Below, piece after piece: positions 1 to 44,960 of a stretch of DNA of 64,000 nt; positions within the stretch are counted from its first letter, which is position 1; each line of letters starts with the position of its first letter. The translations under genes were made by a program, and so were the position numbers. The stretch lies in the NCBI GenBank assembly GCA_037179515.1, contig JAXCGZ010003811.1, forward strand, positions 7,501 to 71,500. Reading direction: 5' to 3'. The notes beneath the pieces were generated by a model. It made no database searches. It saw only the letters and a program-made list of their open reading frames with translations, and was not told the origin of the DNA. The stretch is from Halocaridina rubra. Its lineage: Eukaryota > Arthropoda > Malacostraca > Decapoda > Atyidae.

Positions 1-297
1 CAAATTGCACTCAAATAGTTAAAGAATCTGTATTTGACCTCCATATACCCATTATTTGCACTCAAAATATTAACAGACTTTGTATTTGACCTCCCTTTCA
101 TAATTAATTTGAACTCAAATAGTTCAAGAATCTGTATTTGACCTCCATATACCCATTATTTGCACTCAAAATATTAGTAGAATTTGTATTTGACCTCCCT
201 ATCATAATTAATTTGCACTCAAATAGTTCAAGAATCTGTATTTGACCTCCCTATCCCAATTAATTTGCACTCAATTAGTTATAGAACCTGTATTTAA
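1..297. repeat. 52-bp minisatellite in an importin alpha-3 intron
   Basis: About 5.7 copies of a unit containing TTTGCACTCAAATAGTT and TGTATTTGACCTCC. The GCAC or GAAC anchors sit at 7, 58, 111, 162, 215 and 267, giving alternating 51 and 53 bp spacing. That suggests a roughly 104-bp higher-order dimer. The array ends about 18 bp from the exon 9 donor. Confidence 0.9.
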
Positions 298-314
298 CAG
301 CGACTGAAACCTAC

Positions 315-477
315 CTCCGCATTCCTCAATCATATTAGCTGCCATTTCAACATCCTCTCCTGCGCGGCTAAGGATGTTGGAGATACCGTCTAACACTACT
401 TGAATTACTTGCGTATCTTTACATGTCAACAGGTTACAGAATGGCTGAATGACACCTTCACTTATAAGGTACGCAAC
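315..477 (-). CDS. KPNA4: importin alpha-3 coding exon 9 (last in window)
   Basis: Residues 409-462, with [27 protein letters not shown] and IEECGG, armadillo repeats 9-10. It ends GGAG before a GTAGGT donor, in phase 1. The remaining exon or exons lie outside the window. Confidence 0.93.
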
Positions 478-3400
478 CTGTCAACATTAAAACAGGTTTT
501 TTTTTTCCCAAGCACATTTGGAAGCTCTTAGGATACATTAATATGTTATTTACTCATATAATACTTTGAGACAACAATATTTTTATTTCATTATAGGAGT
601 AGTAAATACTCAAATATATGTATCAATAGATTATTAATTAACAGCATTTTACACTTGTGTTACTTTACAGGTCTTGGAAGATCTACAGTATTTTTATTAC
701 AGTCTACAGTTGATAAATATGTAGCATAAAGCATAATGCAAATACTGTACATGTTTCAGGCTTACAGATAGAGGAAAAAAAAAGAAGAAGAGAGAGAGCT
801 TTATCAGAGATATTATTTTCTTTCTCAAAAAGTGATATCTGAAGTTCACGGTTTCACAATGGGAAAAAAAAAAAAAAACTGAAGCCTTTCACATTAACAG
901 TAATTATGGCTCTAATCATAGCTTTCAAGAAATTTTGCAATGAACCTGTAAATAATAATTAAGTACACAATTATTATGCACACCTGCTGTTTACTGCCAG
1001 ATATTGTTAAATTACTAATGGCCCAGGCTGCTTCTTTTTGAGTCTGGAACTCTCCTCTCTGTAGCTGCATCACAATCATGGGAATAAGGCCAGCGTCTAT
1101 AACTGCTTGTACCTGCTGTTTGTTTCCTGCCGTTATGTTACTCAAGAACCATACAGCTTCCTGTAATATCATAATGCTTTATCTGTATCCAGGCCTGCAT
1201 TATTACATTATTTTAACATTTCCGTGTAAAGGTAAATGACCATAAAGGCAGTACTCCATAAGATCTACAATTGAAAAGTAGCCCCTAAGCAATTGGGACG
1301 CTGAAAGAATAAGAGAAGTTGGCTGAATCAAAGCTAAAACATGAGTCTGTGGGAACAAAATACAGAGGAGGGAATTTCCAGTCCACTCGCTCTGCTCCAT
1401 TAGATAACTTTTTCAATATGCAGGGGAGGTATTCTTACTCCTTCTGCAGAAGGAAAACAAACTTTTATACAACTTGAACCATGAAGGTTTGCTTCAATGT
1501 GACAATTTAAACCTCTACAAAAGTATCAATTGTGTTCCTTTGCAACTCACTCCACATTCAAGTCACCACAGCAAAGAACGCAAGTTGTGGTTCTTATATT
1601 AAAAGCATCTCCTATTCCACTCTCCAATATCTTCCGTTCTATAATGGTACCTAAAGCTCCAATTATATTTGTCTAGCTAGACTAAGGTACAAAACTAAAA
1701 TATCACGTGCTTTAAGCATTCACACTAACGAGCATCTAACCCTTATATATTCACACGTGCACATTAGCACTAATGAGTAGCTTTTTACCCTTAGTGTCTT
1801 GCTAATTAAGGTCTTACCTTGTTAATCTTTTCCTTTTGGTGAGTGAGTAGTGCAGGGAAGTGAAACAAAGCTCCACAATTTAGTACAACTTGCGTTTGAT
1901 CATCTGTGCCAGTGACTATATTACCTACTGCTCTCAAGGCTGCTGTCTGAACCTGTCGATGTTAATTACATAATTCAGTAAGAATTTTATACATGTTAAA
2001 TATCCAAAGTGTCCCAAGAAACAATTAGAATTTCCGTAAAATAATACTATATACAGTATATGAATATGTTACTGAAAGCTGAAACACAATGCATAAAGAA
2101 TTACAAGGTAACATACCTTGACTTCTTTGTGAGACAAGAGTGGTATCAACTTCGGAACCACCCCACTTTCTATTACTAACTGAATATTTGCATTGCCACC
2201 ATCAGTTAAGTAACTTAATGCCCATACTGTGTCCACCAAAATCTGGAAAAAAAAACAAAACTAAAAAATTTCTCCATGTAATGTATTCGATGAGCATATG
2301 TGACATTGTTAAATATGAAGACTACAAAAGCAATACAATTCTCAATAGCCACTGCATTAATTATATAATTTTGCAATATTTCCACAGCACAAATATTCTA
2401 AAAAAAAGTAAAAAATTGTCAAGAACTTCAGACAAAACTTACAGCTGTGTCTGAGTGGTGTATTAACATATTAAGTGCAGGTAGAATTTCTTTAATGGTG
2501 GACTGTGGCGGTGGAGGTTCCTTATTTCTACAGAGATTAACTATGACCCACGTCACGTTCCGTAAAAAGCTAATGGGAATTTCGGGAGTGATGAAGTTTA
2601 AAAGGGGCTGTACCACACCTAGGGATATTACAAAATCTCTCAGCTGAGGACCGTCACCTATGATATTACCTGGGGAAGGGAGAGTAAAAGATTAAAACCA
2701 TAAAATACCACCTAAAGTTATTTCCTAATGTTAAGGAAAAACCAAAGATCTAATATATTTGGGATTCAAGAGAAGCAATACTTTTGTTAACCTATGTGGC
2801 CAAATTACACATCAGTATATTCTGATAAAACCTAGAGGACTATTTAATTCAAGTATTACAATAAATGTTTAAATTCAACAAGAACCACCAGCATTTACCT
2901 AAAGCCCAAACTGCCTGCTCACATACATTTTGGCTAGAAGAATGAAGTAGTTTTAAAAATAGAGGCACGGCTCCCGCGTGGACTACGGCTTGCGTCTGTC
3001 GGGAGGTACCCGAGGCTATATTGGTTAAAGCCCAAGCCGCTTCAAACTGGAGAGATGCGCTACCAGGATCTGCCACACTTTGAGAACAATAAAATCAATA
3101 TAGTAACGTAAAAGATACAAGTTTTTTTTTTTACGGTTCCTATACAATCTATCTCGTATTTCTTTATTCCTAGAGGAGCTGTAACCACAAATCTTAGAAG
3201 TCAAAATTATTAGCACAGTATACAGTTCCCTACATTCATCATTCTTGCATCGTTCTCTATCAGTTTATATACAAAAGAAATAATCCCCTTATAAGGGGAT
3301 TGGCGGAGTCAAAGTCGAATGCTTGACTCTGAGAGAAAATATAATGAAAAGAATTTCTAGTCTCTTTGCTCTGCCCCAATTAGACGGCTATTAAGACACG

Positions 3401-6400
3401 CAGGGGACCACGGAGGAGGTATTCTTGCTTGGATATTGCACTCACCACTACTGTCACAACATGGCTTCATGAGCCGTTCCAATCGTTACCTCTTTTATAA
3501 CTTATATTTTGGCAAGATATAAAGTTACAAGAGAACTCTCCCGACTTATGAATTACATAACAGTGACTTACTTAAAAAATACCAATTGGTCAAGGTCCTA
3601 TGTATTTTAGAAATATTTTCTTTCTGTATTCATTTTTCAAATTAATCATATAATAATGAAAATAAAAGGGAAGCTCCAACCATAAAAAAAGTGAGGTAAC
3701 AGGAGTTGATCTTTTTTACTGGCTATTTCACTACAAACAACGATGAATTTAACTTCATTTTCCCAAAATATAAATACAGTACTAGCTCCCTCTCTATCAA
3801 ACTCTCCTTAAAAGAAAACAAACGACAGAATAAGTGAAATCCTATTACCTCAATATTTTAGCTACATTTGCACCCACAGAGCTAGTTTTCCATGGTGTGG
3901 CGTCTCATTTAAAACTTTATAATGTATATACTGTATTATGCATAAAAAAAACTCCATTATACTTACTCTTGACTACCTTCTAAGCATTTAACAAGTATAG
4001 GCAAAATGCCAGATTTTATGAGGTCATCAATAGGTGGATTTTTATCAGAAGAGAGAAGTTTGCGGGCCGCTTGGACTCCCGATAACTGCACAGCCTGGTC
4101 ATCGCTTGCAGCATTAGCTGCAATTAATGCTAGATTATCTGCCGTAAGTTGTTTGTCTATGTCTTCGTCATCTGTAAAGCAATTCAACAACACATTATTG
4201 AAGCAAAAAACACAACAGAGAATGTCATGTATCTATGTTAATCAACTAAAGTGTGAACGTGGCTACACATTTGCCATCAGAGATGTCAATATATTCAAGT
4301 CCCAAGAATTCAGAGTAGGCATACATTTCAACTTGAATGATGTACAATACTCTTCATAAGAATATTTATTGAATTCACTCTTTCTACTTTTAAAGGTGAT
4401 ATCTCTTTCCGGTTTGTAAGTTGTGTTTCATACCATATAAAAAAGAATCATTATGTGTAGCACTATTAATCCCCATTCAAATAGGGGTGGACACACAAAG
4501 GTTGGCGTTGGGGAAATAAGGCTGAAAAACCTTCCTAACACCCAGCAGTAGGCTAAAACATGGGCTTGTCAGTTATCAAATTGAGTGCTCTAACCACTGC
4601 ACTTCTGTGGTCCTTCTAATTATTATATATTAATAATATTCCCATTAAATATCCAACTGACAAAACCTTATTTTTTTTCTCTAGAATAATACTGGTAAGA
4701 ATAGGCAAAACAGTATGGTAATAATAAATCATCATCATTAGGATGGGATGGCAAAGAGGGGGAAAATCAGTGATAGTGTCATCACTGAGGAGAGGGGAAA
4801 TAGGATGAGGAGATTTGGGAGGAAAAGCAAGATAATGAAATAAAGAGGGGGGAGAAATGAGAGGGTCAGACCCTCCTGCTACTTTGTATCCATACAAAGA
4901 ATGATGAAAGTGAGTGGATGACTAATTTTTTCAACATACCTATCGATTCAGCTGCTGGAACATTACGTCTTTTAAGAAGTGTTTCTTCGCGTTTGTTTTT
5001 TCTTAGTTCAACGGTCACCTCAGTTCTTCTTCTTCTCATTTCCTGCAATAAAATATATAAACACATGAAACAGTAGCTTGGACTAAGATTAATAATATAT
5101 AAAACTATATTGCTGAGCAGGATATATCCTTGAGAGTGAAATATGGGATCCTGTAAAGATAAGTAGCTCCAAGAATTTATATAAGTAATTTAGATGGTTG
5201 GCCCATGGGATCAGCCACCCATTGCAATACTAAAGCTTAAGGTCTTTTAGACTTAAGTAGGTCCGTCCTGGACAGCTCAAAGTTAGGTCTTCCTTCAGAT
5301 ACAGAACCTTTTCCATGCCTACATTCACACCAAAAATTCGTACATATTTTTTACACATCTTATGCTATCCCTTCACATCTGACAAATCACAATACAGGTA
5401 CTCCCCATCTCACTTTCTATTTGCTTTATGTTTCTTCATGGCCAGGCTTGATGAAGGCAATTTTCTTCGTTCGTCCTGAAGTCACACAAACACATAAAAA
5501 GACTAAGAAACACGTGCTATGTTCCCTTGTGAAATTATTCTGAAAGTACCAAATGAAGAGGACGCAGCTTAAGTGATAATTGAGGTACTTGCCATAACTA
5601 ACCATCTCCAGCATACAGAGCCTTAAGGAGCAAATATACCTATCAAATTACACATGCCTGGGATTGGGCACATTTACTAAATAGAGTAATAAGAGTAAAC
5701 TTAAGAGTCGACAATATTTTTATTAGATTTTTAAAGTGAGGCAAATATGAGAAAAATATATATAAATAAATAAATGCTAATAAAATTTATACCATTTACT
5801 GGATTTTCCAAGAATACTATCAGCAGAGCTGCACTAATATAGCTAGTATGTGTCAAGAATTCTCATCCAAAAGCTGAATTTTTTTTCAGGGTAAAAATCA
5901 GGATGTTATACAGAAATTCTAAAGTCCCGGCACTGTACTCTAAGCAATAAACAAGATCTCATAGCTTTTTACTCATATACAGTCAACAATTACAAGGTCA
6001 TTTCATTCATTTTTAATCTGGAAGAAAAGCAATTGCAATTGGGAAGGGGAGAGGCACAAAGCCCATAAAGCCCCCAGTTCCAATTTGTTTAATGCACCCT
6101 TCCACAGCCCATCCGAAAGACCAGCGTCAACATAACTTCCTGAAATGTGCCGCACCGTTGCATAAACGCCCACATGCACCCTTTTAAGGTATGAAAGCGT
6201 CAAATTTGAGTTAGATTGGATTGGCTGCGTTAGGTTAGCTCAGTTATGTTACGTTCGCTAAACACCCACCGACGTCGGCCACAACACAAAATTTTTTTTA
6301 TTTTTAAGAAGCCTAAAACGCTCATCGGAATAATTCAAACACACTGCATCCAATCGGAAAAATAAAGTTTAGTCCAAAAACAGAAGGGATGCATAAAACG

Positions 6401-7561
6401 AATCTTTACCAAACCTCCTAACTCAAGGTAAGTGATAACACATCCCACAAAAGAACCAATTGCACTCAAAGAATGAATTCTGTACCTTACAACGGAACAT
6501 TACATTTTAATCATTCGCAACTTTAATTTGCTGAATATATGCTAAACATACGAAATAACAATCAATATAGAGACTGAACTTTTCCGTTCCTAGCCTGGAG
6601 AAACCCTACAACTCGACAATATGCAAAATTATTCAGGCTTTGCGATATATTTTCAAACCAGATACTGTTGAATAAATTATTACTCTTATACCACTGACGA
6701 GTTGTTAAAAATGATAAACACTTAAATAAAAAACGATAAGTTCTATTATCAACTCGGATCTTAACTTGGGGCTAACCTACCCTAACCTAACTTTGTATTA
6801 GGTTCTTGGGAAAGTGAACATATACCTTTGCTTTGAAAGTAGGTACGAGGGGAAAGTGGCTCAGACACATCATTCCGCATCAAGGAGGAAAAAATAAGAA
6901 AACCAGAGGAAAGAACGAGGTAGACATTGGTGTTGTCCATCACAGTTACTTTTTCTAACTGTGGGGTTTGAAAGTAAACATATACCACTATTTCTTATAG
7001 CTACAAGAGGAACGTGGCTAAAATACATCCTAGCCTACTACAGATGAAAAATATAAAATGTTCCGGTTCCGGTTTTACGTCACGGACTCCCTTTTCTACC
7101 AAGGGCTAGGAAACAAGGGATAAATGAGGTAAGCTTTGTTGTTCCCATCACATTTTCTCTTCCAAACTGTGGGGTGTGAAATCAAATATATACCGTCGCT
7201 TTTTATGCCTACAAGAGGAAAGTGGCTAAAACACATTCTAGCTTAATACGGAGGAAAATAAAAAAAAAAAAAGGCGAGGATTAACGCGGTAGGCATTGGT
7301 TTTCCCATCACATATTCTTTTCTGAAGTGTGGGGTGTGAATGTAAATTTACACCACAGTTTATAATGCCTACTAGAGGAAAATGGCTAAAATCACTTTAT
7401 CACTCATTAAAGAGGAAAAATAGATATAAAACAAGAGTAACAAATGAGCCAAGAGGTAGGCATTGGTTTTGCCCATCACACGAACTTACATCTTGATCTT
7501 TTCCTTTATTTTTAAAGACTCCCATTCTGTTCTTATACTGTTCCGACTGTTGCTTATCCAT
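315..7561 (-). CDS. KPNA4: Importin subunit alpha-3 (karyopherin alpha 3/4), 3' end off window
   Basis: Adaptor of classical nuclear import: it binds cargo nuclear localisation signals through armadillo repeats and importin beta through its N-terminal IBB domain. Coding exons in gene order are 7490-7561, 4940-5042, 3967-4171, 2899-3077, 2443-2669, 2117-2242, 1818-1952, 984-1160 and 315-477; phases agree at every junction and sum to 1387 nt (462 codons plus 1 nt). The IBB (residues about 1-65) has the basic runs [14 protein letters not shown] and LLKRRNVP. Armadillo repeats show the cargo-groove Trp/Asn pattern in WALTN, WALGN, WVIVN, WFLSN and [18 protein letters not shown] and the stretch ending IEECGG point to the alpha-3 (KPNA3/KPNA4) subfamily rather than alpha-1 or alpha-2. 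About 58 C-terminal residues should lie beyond position 1. The start ATG at 7561 precedes [13 protein letters not shown], in line with family N-termini. Assignment to alpha-3 is strong; choosing KPNA4 over KPNA3 is not meaningful in an invertebrate. Confidence 0.96.
984..1160 (-). CDS. KPNA4: importin alpha-3 coding exon 8
   Basis: Residues 350-408, with [28 protein letters not shown] and [16 protein letters not shown], armadillo repeats 7-8 of the minor NLS site. Acceptor TTACAG, donor GTGTGC. Confidence 0.96.
1818..1952 (-). CDS. KPNA4: importin alpha-3 coding exon 7
   Basis: Residues 305-349, with [19 protein letters not shown] and [11 protein letters not shown], armadillo repeats 6-7. 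Acceptor CGACAG, donor GTAAGA; exactly 45 codons. Confidence 0.95.
2117..2242 (-). CDS. KPNA4: importin alpha-3 coding exon 6
   Basis: Residues 263-304, with [15 protein letters not shown] and [14 protein letters not shown], armadillo repeats 5-6. Acceptor TTCCAG, donor GTATGT. Confidence 0.95.
2443..2669 (-). CDS. KPNA4: importin alpha-3 coding exon 5
   Basis: Residues 187-262, with [20 protein letters not shown] and [16 protein letters not shown], armadillo repeats 3-5. [15 protein letters not shown] matches the alpha-3 type. Acceptor CCCCAG, donor GTAAGT. Confidence 0.96.
2899..3077 (-). CDS. KPNA4: importin alpha-3 coding exon 4
   Basis: Residues 127-186, armadillo repeats 2-3 ([15 protein letters not shown] and CEQAVWALG), part of the major NLS-binding groove. 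The variable DVADPGSAS stretch precedes the conserved helix. Confidence 0.96.
3283..3440 (+). repeat. Interspersed repeat family D copy
   Basis: The motif CCCCTTATAAGGGGATTGGC followed by GGAGTCAAAG recurs in diverged form at 15168, 16625, 44836 and 54655. The later part (TTTGCTCTGCCCCAATTAGA, then a CGCAGGGG-GGAGGTATTCTTG block) recurs near 1380, 46460 and 54930. No coding capacity was seen; probably a non-autonomous element of unknown class. Confidence 0.5.
3967..4171 (-). CDS. KPNA4: importin alpha-3 coding exon 3
   Basis: Residues 59-126, an acidic linker (DDEDID) and armadillo repeat 1 with [19 protein letters not shown], strongly conserved in the family. Acceptor TTACAG, donor GTAAGT. 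Confidence 0.96.
4470..4613 (-). mobile_element. tRNA-Lys-like SINE (family C), reverse copy
   Basis: On the minus strand it begins GGACCACAGAAGTGCAGTGG, continues with a tRNA-like TTAGAGCACTCAA block, and ends in the family C tail (GGGTGTTAGGAAGG, then CCACCCCTATTTGAATGGGG). It is related to the copy at 31405-31550. Confidence 0.65.
4940..5042 (-). CDS. KPNA4: importin alpha-3 coding exon 2
   Basis: Residues 25-58 form the basic core of the IBB ([26 protein letters not shown]). Acceptor TTGCAG, donor GTATGT, ending in phase 1. Confidence 0.95.
5270..5490 (+). repeat. Interspersed repeat family E copy
   Basis: It shares TATCCCTTCACATCTGACA and a TTTGCTTTATGTTTCTTCAT block followed by CCAGG-TTGATGA with copies at 14615-14860 and 41090-41225, and with the reverse copy at 63290-63400. 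It is unclassified; perhaps the 3' part of a longer retroelement. Confidence 0.5.
6797..7480. repeat. Degenerate ~160-bp tandem repeat at the 5' end of importin alpha-3 intron 1
   Basis: Four diverged units. GTGGGGTGTGAA-type anchors lie at 6961, 7169 and 7329, and GAGGAAAGTGGCTAAAA and GGTAGGCATTGGTTTT recur in each. The 208-bp unit is enlarged by a SINE A fragment at 7065-7112. The last unit stops within about 10 bp of the exon 1 donor. Confidence 0.8.
7065..7112 (-). mobile_element. SINE family A 3' fragment
   Basis: GGTTTTACGTCACGGACTCC followed by CTTTTCTACCAAGGGCTAGG matches the 3' part of the SINE A copies at 27988-28180 and 58573-58760. It interrupts one unit of the local tandem repeat. 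Confidence 0.6.
7490..7561 (-). CDS. KPNA4: importin alpha-3 coding exon 1
   Basis: Residues 1-24, from the ATG (complement of 7559-7561) to KNKGKDQD, followed by a GTAAGT donor. It holds the start of the IBB domain. Confidence 0.92.
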
Positions 7562-7681
7562 CTTATATAGTAATCACTTCCACTAAAGATATAATTCAAC
7601 TGACTTAAATACTAAAAAAAAAAGTCCGTCCTCCTCCGGTGTGTCAAAGGCAGTCAGACACACACACAGACAGACACCGCG

Positions 7682-7689
7682 TGACGTCA
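7682..7689. promoter_or_regulatory. Perfect CRE/ATF octamer upstream of importin alpha-3
   Basis: Palindromic TGACGTCA, about 120 bp upstream of the importin alpha-3 start codon at 7561. CREB/ATF factors bind this consensus. Function is inferred from motif and position only. Confidence 0.55.
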
Positions 7690-8736
7690 TATCCCACAGC
7701 CTATTTGTTAACTCTCTTCCTATTGGCTCTATCTCTCTCAAGGACCTTTCCGTCATTTGCATTTAGCAAGGAAAATAAGGTCATTAAATAATTTGTAAAT
7801 TTATTTAGATATTTATTAGATGAATAATTTACCTACAGAAATAAATTGCTAAAATTTCTTGTCAAAAAATGTGCAATTTTAGCGTAATGAAAAGAGATTA
7901 AAATCAAGCACTAGCTTTTTCAATTCATAATTTATAATTTTGAATTCACTTTTTATTTATTATTCTTTATTTGATAAAGTGTTTATGGAAAAAGTTATAT
8001 AGTGTTTTGACAATTCTAAAGATACCAGACATTTGTTTACAACTGCCTTAGCCAATCAACGGCCGATTTACAAACCGTTTGGGAATTTTTGAGGAAGAAC
8101 ACCTTTCATTTTCCAATTATTTTTTATATTTCTCGTAAGAAACGTGTTCTTAATTTCAGATAGAAACATCTTTATAATCAAATACATCTAAGATTTTAAA
8201 TTATAATTTTATTTTCAATTAATAAGAGGAATTGAATCAATAGACATTCCTAGATATATTTCAGTATTTATCATTCAATAAAATAACTTGTAAAATATAA
8301 TTAGCCTCTAAAATAATTTTCCATTTGCTTATTAAATAATATTCACAACCATAATGGTAAAAAAAAAATATTTGACTTTATTCACTATAGGAAATGTCAT
8401 TAACTGGATCATAGACACAATAAAGAGTATAGATATAAATTTCAAATTATATATTTTCCATTTGCATAAGAAAATTATTCATAAAATGTCATTGGCATCT
8501 ATATCAATCATTTCCAGCTAAGATTATTACTCTATAATTTACAATGTATAATCCAACTTCTTTGTAATAAAATTTGTATTTATTTTTTAATGATTATATG
8601 TGGATGTCATCATTTGGTGCCCTTTTTCCATTCAAGGCAGAATTAAATATAAATGGTAAATTTGTAATGCAAAGTAAAATCATAATATTTATTTTCTAAA
8701 TATTTCAAATACAGGAAATGAGAGAAAAGAACACAG

Positions 8737-8927
<191 letters not shown>

Positions 8928-9529
8928 AAATAGTTGATGTCATTTTGTATTGCTAATTTCGGAAAATTAGTTGATATAATTTATAATTTCCTATACGTTG
9001 GACATTTTCTGATGAAACTCTGACTCGTAACGAAATGAAATTAATTAGTCACGGCGACAGAGACCATTTCTCTCTATAAGAAACAATGAAATACAAAGAA
9101 CAGAAAAAGTTGCGTCTCATGTCCCGTTAGAAGGGGTCACATGGTATTATAAATAAGCTCATGTTTATTTCATGAAATACACTATTTATGAATTAGTTTC
9201 ATGCCGTCATTATTATGCAGAGAAGAAATAATTATTGGTTGAGATTAAGAAATATAAAAATAAAGAGTTTTTAGTATTGAGAGAGAAAATATATATGATA
9301 CTATGAACCTTGAAAAGTTAATTTCCCGTTATTAACGAATGGTACTATTTTTATTCTTGAGATGTAAACAGCCATTTATTTATACGATGCTCTTAAAAGA
9401 CCCAAAAATATGCAGCCAGAGTGTCAGATAAATATATAAGTTGAGAATATAGATAAAGAGATTTGGGCAAAAGAAAAAGATTTTTTTTTTCCACAGAAGA
9501 AATGGCAACAATAAATGTTGTTTTTCTTG

Positions 9530-9537
9530 TGACGTCA
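9530..9537. promoter_or_regulatory. Perfect CRE/ATF octamer just upstream of the attractin ATG
   Basis: TGACGTCA ending 24 bp before the start codon at 9562, so probably in the 5' UTR or core promoter. It mirrors the octamer at 7682 on the importin side. Confidence 0.5.
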
Positions 9538-9561
9538 CAGTAAGGAAATGGCAGATCCAAG

Positions 9562-42701
<33,140 letters not shown>

Positions 42702-44621
42702 CATCTGCCAAGTCACCCTCCAGTAAGACAGTTTTATAGTCTAGAATTCTCTTTTTTTACAAGGTATTGTTATTATCATAAAGGAATTCCATGAGATTGC
42801 CTGATCCATTTTCAGATGACTTAATTGGAGTCATGTGGAAGCACACTGTAGTGTTTCTGTGAAACAGAAAAACACAACAGCGAGAGAAGATTATCCACGA
42901 TGCAGTACAGGTAAGCTTGGTTTTTTCATGGGATTATTTGATACGTACAAGTAGCGAGTCATTCTATATCTCACTCCTACGTCAGAAAAATGTATTTCTG
43001 ATTCGTATTTTAATATGCAACTTTGTTAAATTAATGCTCTGTTTTGAGAAAATACACTGAAAATGGCGATGGTATACTGAAAATAAGAAGCGTGACTTTG
43101 AAAGTTTTCAGAAATTGTTAGAATAAAGTAAAGGGTCATACTGTATATGAAATGAGGCACCATTCTTGTTGTATAACCAGTGCTGTCTATTATTATTTTT
43201 ACATGTTAGGTAATCAGTGAGATTATTACCTGAATGATGATAATTCATCTGACAGATAATTATAGAGTACAGTATATGCAAGTTCATCATTAGGATACGT
43301 AAGATTTGTGCATTGATATATTATGAAAACTTCTTCATTAATAGCAATTATTTCCTCATTAATAGCAATTACCGTACAGTGTAAACTTTACAATGGAGGA
43401 TTTTTTTTTTTTTTTTTTATCTAAAATTATTTGTCAAGTCATCCTAAAAGAATATGTCTTAATTGTATTAGGTAATAAGTATCATTATTAAACAAATCAT
43501 AAGTATCATTATTAAACAAAGTTCCTTTTATTGTTAAAACTGTTGCTTCCAAACGTTACTATAAGACTTCGCTGAAAGCTAAGACCAATATTTCATTAGC
43601 ATTCAAGTGCTGTTAATGGAAAGGGCAATATATTATTTTGCATAATCACAGTTTATGAAGTATTAAAAACTGAATAAGAAATCTAGGGTGGAGGGTAATA
43701 TGTATAAAAAAAATCAGTCTTGTACATAATCTCGATTTTTCCCTTATTTATTTCCCCATATGAGGCATTTTTACAGTGTAGTTTGTTTAGATCGAAATCA
43801 AACGACCGTTTTCTTTTTTAAATCGTTTTTATTACGGAAATTTTTGTACGACGTGTTACCGTAGATATATTTACGTGTTGCTGCCTTGATAGATGTGAAT
43901 TTCATTTTTTTTTGATAGCTCAAATATTTTGTTATGGTTAGGAGCTAAGGTATGTAAATATTGAACATTATTATAACTTGATCAGGATGTATAATATATA
44001 TATATATATATATACAGTATATAAATATTCATATAAAAATATTTATTTAGCCTGTATTATAAGCAATGCAGATCAGAGGTCTGTTGTTGAATCTCAGCCA
44101 TGTGATAATTCTCTCCTGTGTGTGTGTGTGTGCGCGTGTAATGCAAGAATAATTAACCTGTTACTGCAAAGTATTTTAGGTGTAACCTCTTTCGTAATTA
44201 TAATAGAAAGTGATGAATCAAGCACTGTAATGTGAAGGATTTTTTTTCCTCTCTTCAGGATTAAACAAGTTTTATAATTTTCCTCCCCCAAGCTTTACGT
44301 GTTTGGTGTATAGTGCTTAAGTAAAGGTACTTTAAGACTGACGCATTGTGTACTGTTCTAAGCTTTAGAGTGAGAGCTTGTAATTGTAAATTTTCAAAGT
44401 TTTTTATTTCTTTCTCGTGACAGGCGACTCGTTAATTCCAATTGGATATCAGTTATGAGGGTAAATGTAGATTTGAAATAGAAAAACTAAAATTTTATAT
44501 TTTTTATGGCAAATATATTCTTGAGAACTGTGGATTGCAAATAGTAATGGTTTATCCCATGTCGTATTACCTACGTTAATCTAAAAAGAATCCGTAGGAT
44601 AGGGTGTTTGTGGAATGTTCC

Positions 44622-44627
44622 AATAAA
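44622..44627 (+). terminator. Candidate polyadenylation signal for attractin
   Basis: AATAAA in CCAATAAAGCATTTAAGTGC, about 1.9 kb after the stop codon, followed by a GT-rich stretch (GTGCGTGTATGTGCTG) resembling a downstream element. Alternatives are at 43122 and 49297. Confidence 0.4.
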
Positions 44628-44835
44628 GCATTTAAGTGCGTGTATGTGCTGATCTCCTGCATCAGTTGTGTTCACTAAAATAGAATCCCTATTAGTTCAA
44701 ATTGGATTTTAGGCACCGTAGTAGATATTAAACAGTAGATTATAAGGTTCAATATAATTTTTGGTACATAAAATGGGTAAACTAATATATAGATGCAATA
44801 TTCCGGTAATATACGAACATATACAGAATCCATAA

Positions 44836-44960
44836 TACCCCTTTTAAGGGAGGTGGCAAGTCAAAGCATATAGCCAGTCACCAGAAGACCCACTTACTTC
44901 GCAAAACCTTGGGGATGAAGGGTTGCCATAATTCCCTGGGCACACTGCATATGGCATACA
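44836..44960 (+). repeat. Interspersed repeat family D copy
   Basis: ATACCCCTTTTAAGGGAGGT, GGCAAGTCAAAGCATATAGC and CAGTCACCAGAAGACCCACT. The same block order is seen at 54648-54720. Confidence 0.55.

Noticed and set aside
7562..7572. TATATAAG on the minus strand just before the importin alpha-3 ATG, as a TATA box
   Set aside because: It ends about 1-2 bp before the start codon, leaving no room for a transcription start and 5' UTR. More likely part of the 5' UTR.
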